In this document: positions 10,784-20,090 of the stretch, piece after piece
How the letters are laid out: every line of letters begins with the position of its first letter
Numbering within the stretch: position 1 is the stretch's first letter
Source: Salinisphaera shabanensis E1L3A
GTDB lineage: Bacteria; Pseudomonadota; Gammaproteobacteria; Nevskiales; Salinisphaeraceae
Direction: 5' to 3'
Length of the DNA stretch: 64,000 nucleotides
Assembly (NCBI RefSeq): GCF_000215955.2
Contig: NZ_AFNV02000002.1
Coordinates: forward strand, 46,370 to 110,369
The notes under the pieces: model-generated
Database searches by the model: none
What the model was told of the DNA's origin: nothing
The model's input: only the letters and a program-made list of their open reading frames with translations
Translations under genes and position numbers: made by a program

Positions 10784-11782
10784 GTGGCACGACCTGGCGA
10801 AGACCTTTTCGACGAGGAATCGCTCGCAACTCGACGGGTTGCGGTCGAAACCGTTTTCACACGCCTGAAATCGTCTCTCGGCCTGTATTGGCCGGCCGAG
10901 ATCGGCGGTCAGGAAACGCTGGGCGCCACGCGTATCGGTAGCCGGCGCGTGCCCATGGTCGGCTATCTCAACTTCATCCACCCGCCGCAGGTTCAGGTCA
11001 TCGGCGAGCCCGAGACCGCGTATCTCGATAGCATCGGCGCAGAACAGCTCGCCCATGTGCTCGAACGTGTGACCTCGGGCGCGACAAAACTGGTTGTGGT
11101 CGCGGATGGGCGCTCGCTGATCACGCAGCTGCGCGACGCGTTCGATCGAGCCGGTATTGCCGTGTTCGAAACCGCCGCCAGCGGCCATCGGGCCGCCTAT
11201 CGGTTGCGCCATTTTCTGGGCGAAGCGCTGGCACGCCAGATAACGGTCCATGGCGTATTCCTCGAGGTGCTGTCGATCGGCCTATTGCTGACCGGCGACC
11301 CCGGGGTCGGCAAAAGCGAACTCGCGCTCGAACTGATCAATCGCGGACATCGATTGGTCGCCGACGACGCGCCCGAATTCGCACTGCTGGGCCCGGACGA
11401 TCTCAACGGCGGCTGCCCGCCGGTACTCCAGGATTTTCTGGAAGTGCGCGGACTGGGCATCCTCAATATTCGCGCCATGTTCGGCGAAGCCGCAATCAAA
11501 CGGCGTAAACAGCTCGGCCTGATGATTCGTCTGGTACGCCCCGAATCCGGCACGCTGAACGCGCCGGACCGACTGACAGGCACGCGCACGGTCCGGCGGA
11601 TAATGGACGTCGATATCCCCGAAATCACGCTGCCGGTCGCCGTCGGCCACAACCTGTCGGTGCTGGTCGAGGCTGCCTGTCGTGATCATCTGCTGCGCAT
11701 GCAGGGCCACTACAGCGACGAACAATTCGCTACCCGCCAAAGCGAGGCGATGGCTGCGAGCGCTCCGCCAGACGAGTCATAG
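10784..11782 (+). CDS. hprK: HPr kinase/phosphorylase
   Basis: Bifunctional enzyme that phosphorylates and dephosphorylates HPr on Ser46. 332 aa from a GTG 14 bases after ptsN. The N-terminal regulatory domain (about 1-150) is followed by the kinase domain with Walker A GDPGVGKS (171-178), the RLVADDAPEF segment and the second signature EVRGLGILNIRAMFG. E. coli lacks this enzyme, but it occurs in several other proteobacterial lineages beside ptsN/rapZ. The HPr encoded downstream keeps the Ser46 target. Confidence 0.93.
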   Translation: MARPGEDLFDEESLATRRVAVETVFTRLKSSLGLYWPAEIGGQETLGATRIGSRRVPMVGYLNFIHPPQVQVIGEPETAYLDSIGAEQLAHVLERVTSGATKLVVVADGRSLITQLRDAFDRAGIAVFETAASGHRAAYRLRHFLGEALARQITVHGVFLEVLSIGLLLTGDPGVGKSELALELINRGHRLVADDAPEFALLGPDDLNGGCPPVLQDFLEVRGLGILNIRAMFGEAAIKRRKQLGLMIRLVRPESGTLNAPDRLTGTRTVRRIMDVDIPEITLPVAVGHNLSVLVEAACRDHLLRMQGHYSDEQFATRQSEAMAASAPPDES

Positions 11783-11900
11783 CGCATTCCCTGTCGTCAG
11801 GGCGGCATGCCCGACGGTCGTAAAACTCGCGCCTAGGCTTTAGGTTGGACACAATAGAGTCAAACAGCGCGCCACGCGCATTCAATATTGAAGGTGAGCC

Positions 11901-12758
11901 ATGCGACTGATCGTCGTCAGCGGTCTGGCCGGCTCGGGCAAGTCGGTCGCGCTGCACATGCTCGAAGATCTGGGCTATTACTGTATCGACAACCTGCCCC
12001 TGGGCCTGCTCAGCGACGTGTCGGTCGACACGCTCAATCGACAAGGTCTGGATTTCGACCGACTCGCTGTCGGCATCGACGCGCGCTCGCGGCGCGGCGA
12101 GATCGCCGGCTTTCAGGATCGCGTTCAGTCGTTGCGCGACGGCGGGATCGAGATCGAAGTCATCTACCTGCACGCCGATACGGATACGATTCTGCGGCGC
12201 TACTCGGAAACCCGCCGCAAGCATCCGCTCACCGACGACCAGACCTCGCTGATCGATGCCGTGCATAACGATCGCGACCTGCTCGCGCCAATCGCCGAGA
12301 GCGCGGATGTCTCGATCGATACCAGTCAGACCAACATCCACCAGCTACGCGATATCATTCGCAATCGCGTCGAAGGCGGCGCAAGCGGCGAACTGTCGAT
12401 TCTGCTGCAGTCGTTCGGCTTTAAATACGGTCTGCCGCAGGCAGTGGATTTCGTTTTCGACGTACGTTGTCTACCCAATCCGCACTGGATTCCCGAACTA
12501 CGCGAGCTTACGGGCCAGGATACACCGGTGGCCGAGCATCTTGAGGCGCAGCCGCAGACCCTGGCGATGCTCGACGATATTCACGGGTTCGTGAGCCGCT
12601 GGCTCCCCGATTTCGCGCGCGAAAACCGCGCCTATGTCACGATTGCGGTCGGCTGCACCGGCGGCAAGCATCGCTCGGTCTATATCATCGAACAGCTGGC
12701 CCGCCGCCTGCGTGAAACCTATGCCCAGACGCTGGTAAGACACAATGAACTGCACTAG
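11901..12758 (+). CDS. rapZ: RNase adapter protein RapZ (P-loop ATPase family)
   Basis: RapZ (YvcJ family), 285 aa: Walker A GLAGSGKS at residues 8-15, then LEDLGYYCIDNLPLGLL, and a C-terminal domain with FDVRCLPNPHW and CTGGKHRSVYI. In E. coli RapZ guides RNase E to the sRNA GlmZ, is sequestered by GlmY and senses glucosamine-6-phosphate. GlmY/Z are known only from Enterobacterales, so its RNA partner here is unknown. The 118-base gap before it may hold its own promoter. Confidence 0.95.
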   Translation: MRLIVVSGLAGSGKSVALHMLEDLGYYCIDNLPLGLLSDVSVDTLNRQGLDFDRLAVGIDARSRRGEIAGFQDRVQSLRDGGIEIEVIYLHADTDTILRRYSETRRKHPLTDDQTSLIDAVHNDRDLLAPIAESADVSIDTSQTNIHQLRDIIRNRVEGGASGELSILLQSFGFKYGLPQAVDFVFDVRCLPNPHWIPELRELTGQDTPVAEHLEAQPQTLAMLDDIHGFVSRWLPDFARENRAYVTIAVGCTGGKHRSVYIIEQLARRLRETYAQTLVRHNELH

Positions 12759-12782
12759 CCTGCTCGTATCGGAGATCGCCCC

Positions 12783-13169
12783 GTGATTGGCGTACTGCTG
12801 ATTACCCACGGCCGTCTCGGCGCTCATTTCGTGGAAACGGTCACTGGCATGATCGGCGACCTGTCACGCCCGACCGAAGTCCTGGAAATCCATCGCCACG
12901 ACGACCCGGACGAGCGCAGCGAAGCCGCCCATGCAGCGCTGTCACGTCTGGACGAAGGCGACGGTGTTCTGATCATCACCGACGCCTTCGGTTCGACACC
13001 GAGCAATATCGCCACCCGCGCGGCAGCCGAATACGGCGCGCGCGTCGTGGCCGGTATCAACCTGTCGATGCTGGTACGCGTTTACAATTACCCGCAACTT
13101 GCGCTCGACGACCTGGCCGCCTCAGCCATCGAGGCCGGACGGGCCGGCGTGATGGCCTGTCCGTCTTAG
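12783..13169 (+). CDS. PTS mannose-type EIIA domain protein
   Basis: Single-domain EIIA of the mannose/fructose family, 128 aa, from a GTG start preceded by CGGAG. The phospho-histidine is His9 (LLITHGRLG), and the conserved DAFGSTPSN loop is present. No IIB, IIC or IID partners are in the window, so its role is probably regulatory phosphorelay rather than sugar uptake. It lies between rapZ and the HPr gene on the same strand. Confidence 0.9.
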   Translation: MIGVLLITHGRLGAHFVETVTGMIGDLSRPTEVLEIHRHDDPDERSEAAHAALSRLDEGDGVLIITDAFGSTPSNIATRAAAEYGARVVAGINLSMLVRVYNYPQLALDDLAASAIEAGRAGVMACPS

Positions 13170-13226
13170 CCCGAGCGCTGATCCTTTTCTACTTCGTTTT
13201 CTTCAATCGACACGATGACCCGCGTT

Positions 13227-13496
13227 ATGCCAACCCGTGAACTCGCCATCATCAACAAGCTCGGCCTGCATGCGCGGGCTGCAAGCAAGTTCGTTACCGT
13301 TGCTTCCCAGTACGACGCCGATATCCGGGTATCCAAGGACGGGCGCGAGGTATCGGGCAAGTCGATCATGGGCGTGATGATGCTGGCCGCCGCGCGCGGC
13401 TCGCGTATCGAAGTCACCGCGGAAGGCAACGACGCCGAAGCCGCGCTCGACGCACTCGACGAACTGGTGCGCGACCGCTTCGGCGAAGGCCAGTAG
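13227..13496 (+). CDS. ptsH: Phosphocarrier protein HPr
   Basis: 89-aa phosphocarrier. Choosing the ATG at 13227 rather than 13215 places the active histidine exactly at His15 (KLGLHARAA) and the kinase target at Ser46 (GKSIMGVMML), the canonical numbering. Having both residues fits the co-encoded enzyme I and HPr kinase. It lies 57 bases after the EIIA gene and 37 before ptsI. NPr (ptsO) is an alternative name; the intact Ser46 motif supports an HprK-regulated HPr. Confidence 0.92.
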   Translation: MPTRELAIINKLGLHARAASKFVTVASQYDADIRVSKDGREVSGKSIMGVMMLAAARGSRIEVTAEGNDAEAALDALDELVRDRFGEGQ

Positions 13497-13533
13497 CCGT
13501 GACACGACGCCCCGCACACAACACGACACGCAC

Positions 13534-15273
13534 ATGAGTCTGTGGCTTGCTGCCATCGGCGTATCGCGCGGTGTCGCCATCGGCGCGGTGCATCGTGTGC
13601 ACGGCACCGATCTGGATATTCCCGAATATTCGATCTCTGCCGACAGCATCGAAGCCGAAGTCGCACGGTTTCAAAGCGCGCTGCAGGATGCGCGTGACCA
13701 GCTTGCCGATATTCGTGAGCAGATTCCGGCCAACGCGCCGTCTGAAATCGGCGCCTTCATCGAAACGCACCTGCTGATGATGCAGGACAGCGCGCTGACC
13801 GACACGGTCTGTTCGTTGATCCATGAGCACAGTTGCAACGCCGAAGCCGCGCTGAAGATGCAGGCCGAACACCTGACCGCGGTGTTCGACCAGATGGACG
13901 ACAGCTATCTGCGTACGCGCCGGGACGACGTCGCTCACGTGACCGCCCGTATCCAGCGCATTCTGCTCAAGCAGGAACGCACCATCGAAACGCGTGAAGC
14001 CGAGGATGCGCCGCCTCCGGTCATTGTCGCGGACGAGCTGACACCCGCCGATATCATCCTGCTGCATCAGCAAGGCGTCGCAGCGTTCGTCACCGAACAC
14101 GGTGGCCCCCTTTCGCACTCGGCCATTCTCGCGCGCAGTCTGCGTATTCCCGCCATCGTGGGCATGCATAACGCGCGGCGCTTGCTCGTTGATGACGAAA
14201 CCGTGGTGGTCGACGGCGAAGCCGGGCACGTGCTCGCCGGGCCAGACGAGAGCGCACTCGAGTTCTATCGCCATCGCCAGAAGCGTGATGCGCGCTATCG
14301 GCGCATGCTCGGCATGCTGCGCGACGAACCGGCGATTTCCACTGACGGCGTGCGTGTTCATATGCTCGCCAACGTCGAGTTGCCCGACGATAGCGCCGAC
14401 GCCGCCGAAGTCGGCGCCGAAGGTGTGGGTCTGTACCGGACCGAATTCCTCTATATGAACCGCGACGAAATGCCGGGCGAAGAGGAACAGCTCGCAGCAT
14501 ATCGGCGCGTGCTGCGCTCGGTGGACGGGCCGGTCACCATTCGTACGCTGGATCTGGGCGCCGACAAGACCATCGGCCGCAATACCGGCAAGACATCAAG
14601 CAATCCGGCGCTCGGTCTGCGCGCGATTCGCCTGTGCCTGAAGGAAACCGATCTGTTTCGTACACAGCTGCGTGCGCTGTTACGCGCCTCGGCCGAGGGC
14701 GATCTGCGGATCATGCTGCCGATGGTGTCCAATATTCAGGAAATGCGGCAAACGCGCCACCTCATCGACGAACTCAAAACCGAGTTGCGCCGCGAGGGCC
14801 TGGATTTCGATTCGCAGCTTCAGGTGGGCGCCATGATCGAAGTGCCGGCCGCTGCGCTCGCCGCGCCGTTGCTTGCACAGTATTGCGATTTCTTCTCGCT
14901 GGGCACGAACGATCTCATCCAGTACACCCTGGCGATGGACCGTATCGATGACGAAATCAACTATCTCTACGACCCCCTGCACCCGGCGGTTCTGCAGCTT
15001 ATTCGCATGACTATCGGAGCCGGCAACGCCGCGGGTATCAGTGTATCGATGTGCGGCGAGATGGCCTCCGACAAGCGCTATACCGCACTGCTGCTCGGCC
15101 TCGGGCTGACCGAGTTCTCTATGCATCCGGCCAGCGTGCTTGAAGTCAAACGCGCGATCATGAACGCCGACGTCGACGCACTCAAAACACGAACGCGCGA
15201 AATACTCGCCTTCACCGACGCACAGGCTTATCGCGAAGCGCTGGAAACCCTTAGCCAACAGCTCGTCGGTTGA
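13534..15273 (+). CDS. ptsI: PTS phosphotransferase enzyme I
   Basis: Transfers phosphate from PEP to HPr His15. 579 aa: N-terminal HPr-binding region, the phospho-His195 motif GGPLSHSAILARS, then the PEP-binding TIM barrel with GLYRTEFLYM, TLDLGADK and FFSLGTNDLIQYTLA and the catalytic Cys in VSMCGEMASD. It lacks the N-terminal GAF domain of PtsP, so it is the classical type. As no IIC permease is present nearby, the cluster appears dedicated to regulatory phosphotransfer. It ends the cluster. Confidence 0.95.
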   Translation: MSLWLAAIGVSRGVAIGAVHRVHGTDLDIPEYSISADSIEAEVARFQSALQDARDQLADIREQIPANAPSEIGAFIETHLLMMQDSALTDTVCSLIHEHSCNAEAALKMQAEHLTAVFDQMDDSYLRTRRDDVAHVTARIQRILLKQERTIETREAEDAPPPVIVADELTPADIILLHQQGVAAFVTEHGGPLSHSAILARSLRIPAIVGMHNARRLLVDDETVVVDGEAGHVLAGPDESALEFYRHRQKRDARYRRMLGMLRDEPAISTDGVRVHMLANVELPDDSADAAEVGAEGVGLYRTEFLYMNRDEMPGEEEQLAAYRRVLRSVDGPVTIRTLDLGADKTIGRNTGKTSSNPALGLRAIRLCLKETDLFRTQLRALLRASAEGDLRIMLPMVSNIQEMRQTRHLIDELKTELRREGLDFDSQLQVGAMIEVPAAALAAPLLAQYCDFFSLGTNDLIQYTLAMDRIDDEINYLYDPLHPAVLQLIRMTIGAGNAAGISVSMCGEMASDKRYTALLLGLGLTEFSMHPASVLEVKRAIMNADVDALKTRTREILAFTDAQAYREALETLSQQLVG

Positions 15274-15629
15274 GTGAGCGCCGGCTGAGCATCAACGACT
15301 TACGCTCGAGTATTCGAAGCCATCGATACTGTGAGCGCGGGCCTCAGGCCCTATGCGTTTCAAGCCATACACCGACATAGCGCCGACTCTATTATCCTGA
15401 GCGTTTCGAACAATAAACTTGAACAGCGCTGTACACGGGCAAATGCCGTGTGTCGTCGTCTGTTTGCAAAGAATTGTCGTTACCCTTGTTACGTGACAAC
15501 TGCCTTCAACCGGCCGCTGCGACCGTATCGGCAAGATCGGAGAACGCTCGGCCGTCATAAAAACGCAGGAAAATCCGTATTTTTCTGCTATTTTCTAAAC
15601 ACCACCCACCGTTTCGGATACGCGCTGCG
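15274..15629. other. Intergenic leader of mgtE
   Basis: 356 bases without a convincing gene; short frames on both strands resemble nothing. It becomes AT-richer towards mgtE. The only clear structure is the hairpin at 15565-15588. It should contain the mgtE promoter; I could not recognise an M-box or other known riboswitch. Confidence 0.5.
15565..15588 (+). promoter_or_regulatory. Hairpin followed by U-rich run upstream of mgtE
   Basis: GCAGGAAAAT pairs with ATTTTTCTGC (10 bp, one G-T wobble, CCGT loop) and is followed by TATTTTC, 41 bases before the mgtE ATG. It could be a leader attenuator or a terminator for the ptsI cluster. No experimental analogue recognised. Confidence 0.35.
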
Positions 15630-16994
15630 ATGAGCGACGCCAAGACCACTGAAGATCAGATGGAATCGCGGCTCGCGCATCTCAACGAGGCGCTGGAATC
15701 CGGGCGCATGCGTCGGCTCAAGCCGATGCTGCACTCGCTTTCGCCCGCCGAAATCGGTCTGCTGCTGGAATCCATCCCGCGCACCAAGCGTGAGCTCGTC
15801 TGGCGGCTAGTGCCGGAAGACGATCACGGCGAAACCCTGCTCCACGTCAACGACGAGGTGCGCGCCGAACTCATCGACGCACTCGATGACGATGTGCTGC
15901 TGGCGGCCACCGAAGGCATGCCGATCGACGATCTCGCCGATCTGATCGAGGATCTGCCGGAGCAGGTCACGCGTGAAGTCCTGCATACGATGGACCTGGA
16001 CAACCGCGAGCGCCTGGAAGCGGTGCTGTCCTACCCGCCGGACTCGGCCGGCGGCCTGATGAACAACGACACGATCACGGTACGCCCGGACGTGTCGCTG
16101 GATGTCGTACGCCGCTATCTGCAGCAGCGCGGCACCCTGCCCGACGATACCGAATCGCTGTTCGTGATTTCGCGCTATGGGCGCTATCTGGGCATGCTCA
16201 CGCTTGCCAAGCTGCTCACACTCGATCCGGAGCGCGATGTCTCCGAGGTCATGAATACGGATATCGAAGCACTGCCGGTCGATATGTCCGCGGCACAGGT
16301 CGCCAAGCGTTTTCAGGATCTCGACCTTATTTCCGCGCCTGTCGTGGACGAGAACGAAAAACTCGTCGGCCGAATCACGATCGATGACGTGGTCGACGTG
16401 ATTCGCGACGAGGCCGAGCACTCGATCATGAGCATGGCCGGCCTCGACGAAGAAGAAGACGTGTTTGCGCCGATCGCGCGCAGTGCGCGCCGGCGTGCCA
16501 CTTGGCTGGGCGCGAACCTGCTCACTGCGTTCCTGGCAGCCCAGGTTGTCGGCCTGTTCGAAGCCACCCTGTCTCAGGTCGTGGCGCTGGCCGTACTCAT
16601 GCCGATCGTCGCCAGCATGGGCGGTATCGGCGGCTCGCAGACGCTCACCCTGATGATTCGCGGCCTTTCGCTCGGCCAGATCGGTTTTGGTAACGCCAAG
16701 ACCCTGCTGATCAAGGAACTGGCGGTAGCCATCATCAACGGCATCCTCTGGGGCGCGGTGGTCGGCGTGATCGCACAGGTCTGGTTCGGCAACCCCACGC
16801 TGGGCGTGATCATTGCCGTAGCGCTCGTCATCAACCAGATCGGCGCCGCCATTGCGGGCGTCGCCATCCCGCTAGCCATGAAGAAAATGGGCATCGACCC
16901 GGCGCTGGCCGGCTCGGTCGTGCTAACCACCATCACCGATGTCATCGGCTTTGGTGCTTTTCTGGGGCTGGGCACGCTGTTTCTGCTGCGCTGA
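15630..16994 (+). CDS. mgtE: Magnesium transporter MgtE
   Basis: Mg2+-gated channel/transporter, 454 aa with the full family layout: N domain (about residues 10-130, helical LLESIPRTKRELVWRLV repeats), paired CBS domains (about 135-255, Mg-sensing) and five transmembrane helices from about residue 285 to the end, including ASMGGIGGSQTLTLMIRG and the pore segment NQIGAAIAGVAIPL. Transcribed alone; the convergent pmbA stop lies 129 bases downstream. Confidence 0.95.
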   Translation: MSDAKTTEDQMESRLAHLNEALESGRMRRLKPMLHSLSPAEIGLLLESIPRTKRELVWRLVPEDDHGETLLHVNDEVRAELIDALDDDVLLAATEGMPIDDLADLIEDLPEQVTREVLHTMDLDNRERLEAVLSYPPDSAGGLMNNDTITVRPDVSLDVVRRYLQQRGTLPDDTESLFVISRYGRYLGMLTLAKLLTLDPERDVSEVMNTDIEALPVDMSAAQVAKRFQDLDLISAPVVDENEKLVGRITIDDVVDVIRDEAEHSIMSMAGLDEEEDVFAPIARSARRRATWLGANLLTAFLAAQVVGLFEATLSQVVALAVLMPIVASMGGIGGSQTLTLMIRGLSLGQIGFGNAKTLLIKELAVAIINGILWGAVVGVIAQVWFGNPTLGVIIAVALVINQIGAAIAGVAIPLAMKKMGIDPALAGSVVLTTITDVIGFGAFLGLGTLFLLR

Positions 16995-17123
16995 GCGGGC
17001 GCTGGCGCAAAAACCGATACGCCGCAAAGGGCTTGATGCGCCGTATCGCATCCACGGCGCGGACAAACCAGCGCTAAGAACCGCTCATCGCCAGGCCCTA
17101 AAGCGCGCCACAACTAACCCGGA

Positions 17124-18497
17124 TCAACTGCCGGCAATCGTCATCGAACCGATCAAAACCGACGGCGTACGCAAAGCCGCGCCCAGGTCCACATCGCTGC
17201 CCAGCGCGTCGATGCCCCGATACATATCGGCAAGATTACCCGCGATCGTCGCATTCTCCACGGGATAAGCGATTTCGCCGTTCTCCACCCAGAACCCGGC
17301 AGCGCCGCGCGAATAATCGCCGTTAACCAGATTGACGCCTTGCCCCATGAGTTCGGTGACGACAAGACCTCGGCTCATACCGGCGACCAAGGCATCGAAA
17401 TCGTCATGTCCAGGCGCGACATCGAGATTGAACACGCCACCTGCATTGCCGGTAGAGGTCATGCCCAGACGGCGTGCCGTATAGGCCGACAGCACATAGC
17501 CACGAAGTACGCCGTTTTCGACCAGCGTACGCTCCCTGGTGGCGACGCCATCACCGTCGAAGGCCGCACTCGCGAGTCCGCGTAGGCGATGCGGGTGCTG
17601 ACTCAGCGTTAGCCCCTCGATCGCGATTGATTCGTCTATCTTATCCTTCAGGAAACTGGCATTACGATAGAGCGTACCGCCGCTGATCGCGCCAATCAGA
17701 TGCCCCCACAGGCCGCGTGCGACTCGGGGTGTGAACAGGACCGACGCGGTGGTGGTTGGCGGCGTCTTCGCACCCAGACGCGACACAGCGCGCTCGCCGG
17801 CCAAACGGCCCACAGCCGCAACGCTTTGCAAATCGTCGGCATGCCGCGCCTGCGAAAAAGCGACCTCGCGCTGCATGCCACTGTCGGCCCTGGCCAGCGG
17901 CTGGCAACTCAACGCATGCTGGCTGGCACGCTCGGTACCGACAAAACCGTGGCTGTTGCCGTAGACGCTGATGCCGTCGCGGCTTGCGACGGTCGCGCCT
18001 TCGGTCTGGACGATACGCGCATCGTAATCCAGGGCCGCAGCCTCCAGCTCCAAAGCCATTTCGAGCGCGCGCTCGGCATCTAGCGACCAGGGATGAAAAA
18101 GCGACAGCTCGGGATGTTCGCGCGCCATGAGTTGCGCATCGGCCAGTCCGGCAAAGTCGTCAGCTTCGGTAAAGCGCGCAATGGTAAGCGCCTGATCGAG
18201 GGCGGCACGCAAACCGTCGCCGCTGAGATCGGTGGTCGAGGCGCTGCCTGTGCGCTTGCCGCAATAAACGGTAAGACTCGCAGCGCGGTCGCCTTCGTGT
18301 TCGACCGACTCGCGCCGGCGCGCCCGCGCGGTGACCGATAGCGCGCGCGAAGCCGATATCGACACCTCGGCTTCATCGGCGCCGCGCTGGCGGGCCTCAT
18401 CGAGCAGCTCACGAGTACGCGCCTCGAGCCAAGGCATCTGTGGCAGACCGGCTTCGGTCTGACCGGGCTGGGTATCGACTGGGGAGGTACCGGTCAT
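17124..18497 (-). CDS. pmbA: Metalloprotease PmbA/TldE
   Basis: TldE subunit of the TldD/TldE protease that processes small modified peptides in E. coli. 457 aa; recognisable segments are GYVLSAYTARRLGMTSTGNAGG, shared by TldD/PmbA, and VNLVNGDYSRGAAGFWVENG near the C-terminus. TldE lacks the HExxxH zinc site of TldD, as seen here. TldD is not in the window. It is divergent from the glrK operon, with an 83-base gap. Confidence 0.93.
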   Translation of the reverse strand: MTGTSPVDTQPGQTEAGLPQMPWLEARTRELLDEARQRGADEAEVSISASRALSVTARARRRESVEHEGDRAASLTVYCGKRTGSASTTDLSGDGLRAALDQALTIARFTEADDFAGLADAQLMAREHPELSLFHPWSLDAERALEMALELEAAALDYDARIVQTEGATVASRDGISVYGNSHGFVGTERASQHALSCQPLARADSGMQREVAFSQARHADDLQSVAAVGRLAGERAVSRLGAKTPPTTTASVLFTPRVARGLWGHLIGAISGGTLYRNASFLKDKIDESIAIEGLTLSQHPHRLRGLASAAFDGDGVATRERTLVENGVLRGYVLSAYTARRLGMTSTGNAGGVFNLDVAPGHDDFDALVAGMSRGLVVTELMGQGVNLVNGDYSRGAAGFWVENGEIAYPVENATIAGNLADMYRGIDALGSDVDLGAALRTPSVLIGSMTIAGS

Positions 18498-18580
18498 GCG
18501 GACGTCTCTTGCGACGAAGCGGAGGCGGCAAACGGTAGCGCTGCACTACATGCCAACGCAACGTCGCCGACACTCACGCT

Positions 18581-20089
18581 ATGCTGTGCCCCATGTCGCG
18601 TCCCGCTGCCGCCACTATCGAACATGCCCACAGCAGCCGTGCTCGCCGCGGGCTGATCTTTCGTCCGCGCTCGATTACCGGTCTGCTGCTGACCAGCTTT
18701 GGCCTGGTCGCGCTGCCGCTTATCGTCGCGATCCTGTTCGGCGTGGTCTATGTCGACCGGCTTACCGACCAAAGCGAGCGCCTTGTACTGCAAGGTGTCG
18801 AAGTCACCCGGTACAGCAAGCGCCTGAGCACGCTATTGGTCGGCATGGAGCGCAGCGCACGTCAGTACGGCGTACTGCAAAGCGCCGAACTCATCGAGCG
18901 TTTCGAACGTCAGAGCCGCGATTTCGACGAGATACTCAACGCGCTCGGCGCGCTCCAGCTGGATACCCTGCCGGACTGGAATCTCGATACGCTGCGTCGA
19001 CGGACGCGCGATCTGGCCGACCGCTTGCGCGCGCGCCCGACCGAAGTTCAGAGTCTGATCGACGAAATCGGCGCCATGCAGCGCGAGACCGACCTGATCA
19101 CTCAGCAGGGCAATCTGTTCATCGACCGAGAACTCGTCCGTCTTCAGGACACTGCGGCAGACGCGCGCTTTTTCCTGTTGCTGTGCGTATTCGCGCTGAT
19201 TCCGGGCGCAATCGCGCTCACCGCGTTATTCGTCGGCGTAATCGCACGGCCGCTGCGCCAGATCTCGAGCGCAGTCACACGTCTTGGCGACGGCGATTTC
19301 TCGCAGCAGATCAAGGTCTTCGCGCCTACGGCAGAACTCGACGCCCTGGGCGCGCGTCTGGACTGGATGCGCCGCCGGCTTGCCACCCTGGAGAATGAAA
19401 AACAGCAATTCATCCGGCACATGTCGCACGAACTGAAAACGCCGCTGGCCAGTATCCGCGAAGGCGCGGAACTGCTGCGCGACGGCACTGTCGGCAAGCT
19501 CAATGCATCACAGGCCGATGTCGCCGAGATTCTGCAGCAGAACAGCTTGGAGCTGGCCAAGCTCATCGACAACCTGCTCGACTTTGCCGCCTGGCAGCAA
19601 CAACACGCTAAACTTGAGTACGAGCGCTTCGATTTGAAAGCGCTTTTCGAGGCGATCGTGGCGCGGCAGCGGCTCACGATTGAGGGCAAGGAGCTCGACG
19701 TCGTCACGCCGGGCGAAACCATGGACATCACGGCCGACCGGGACCGTATGCAGCTTATCGTCGACAATCTACTCGCCAATGCGGTGAAATTCGCCCCCAC
19801 GGGGTCGACCGTGACGCTCGCGGCCGAACGCATGGTCTCGGCGACCACTATCATGGTCAGCGATCAGGGCCCCGGCGTGCCAGAGCAAGAGCGCACGGCG
19901 ATCTTCGATGCCTTTTATCAGGGTGCCCACAGCCAGACCCATGCGAAAGGTGCGCTACGCGGCACCGGCATTGGGTTATCAGTGGTTCGAGAATGCGTGC
20001 ATGCGCATGGCGGGCGTATTGACGTTGCCGATGCAGCAGGCGGTGGCGCCCAGTTCCGTGTCGAAATTCCAGATCGCCATGCTATCTGA
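18581..20089 (+). CDS. glrK: Sensor histidine kinase GlrK (QseE-like)
   Basis: Membrane sensor kinase of the GlrK/GlrR system, 502 aa: transmembrane helix at about 33-55, periplasmic helical domain (60-190), second helix at 193-215, HAMP, HisKA with phospho-His283 in HMSHELKTPLASIREG, and HATPase_c with NLLANAVKFAP, DQGPGVP and GTGIGLSVV. The next two genes follow directly, as in the enterobacterial glrK-qseG-glrR operon. ATG 18593 is an alternative start. The signal sensed is not deducible; envelope stress is implicated in E. coli. Confidence 0.9.
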   Translation: MLCPMSRPAAATIEHAHSSRARRGLIFRPRSITGLLLTSFGLVALPLIVAILFGVVYVDRLTDQSERLVLQGVEVTRYSKRLSTLLVGMERSARQYGVLQSAELIERFERQSRDFDEILNALGALQLDTLPDWNLDTLRRRTRDLADRLRARPTEVQSLIDEIGAMQRETDLITQQGNLFIDRELVRLQDTAADARFFLLLCVFALIPGAIALTALFVGVIARPLRQISSAVTRLGDGDFSQQIKVFAPTAELDALGARLDWMRRRLATLENEKQQFIRHMSHELKTPLASIREGAELLRDGTVGKLNASQADVAEILQQNSLELAKLIDNLLDFAAWQQQHAKLEYERFDLKALFEAIVARQRLTIEGKELDVVTPGETMDITADRDRMQLIVDNLLANAVKFAPTGSTVTLAAERMVSATTIMVSDQGPGVPEQERTAIFDAFYQGAHSQTHAKGALRGTGIGLSVVRECVHAHGGRIDVADAAGGGAQFRVEIPDRHAI

Positions 20090-20090
20090 C

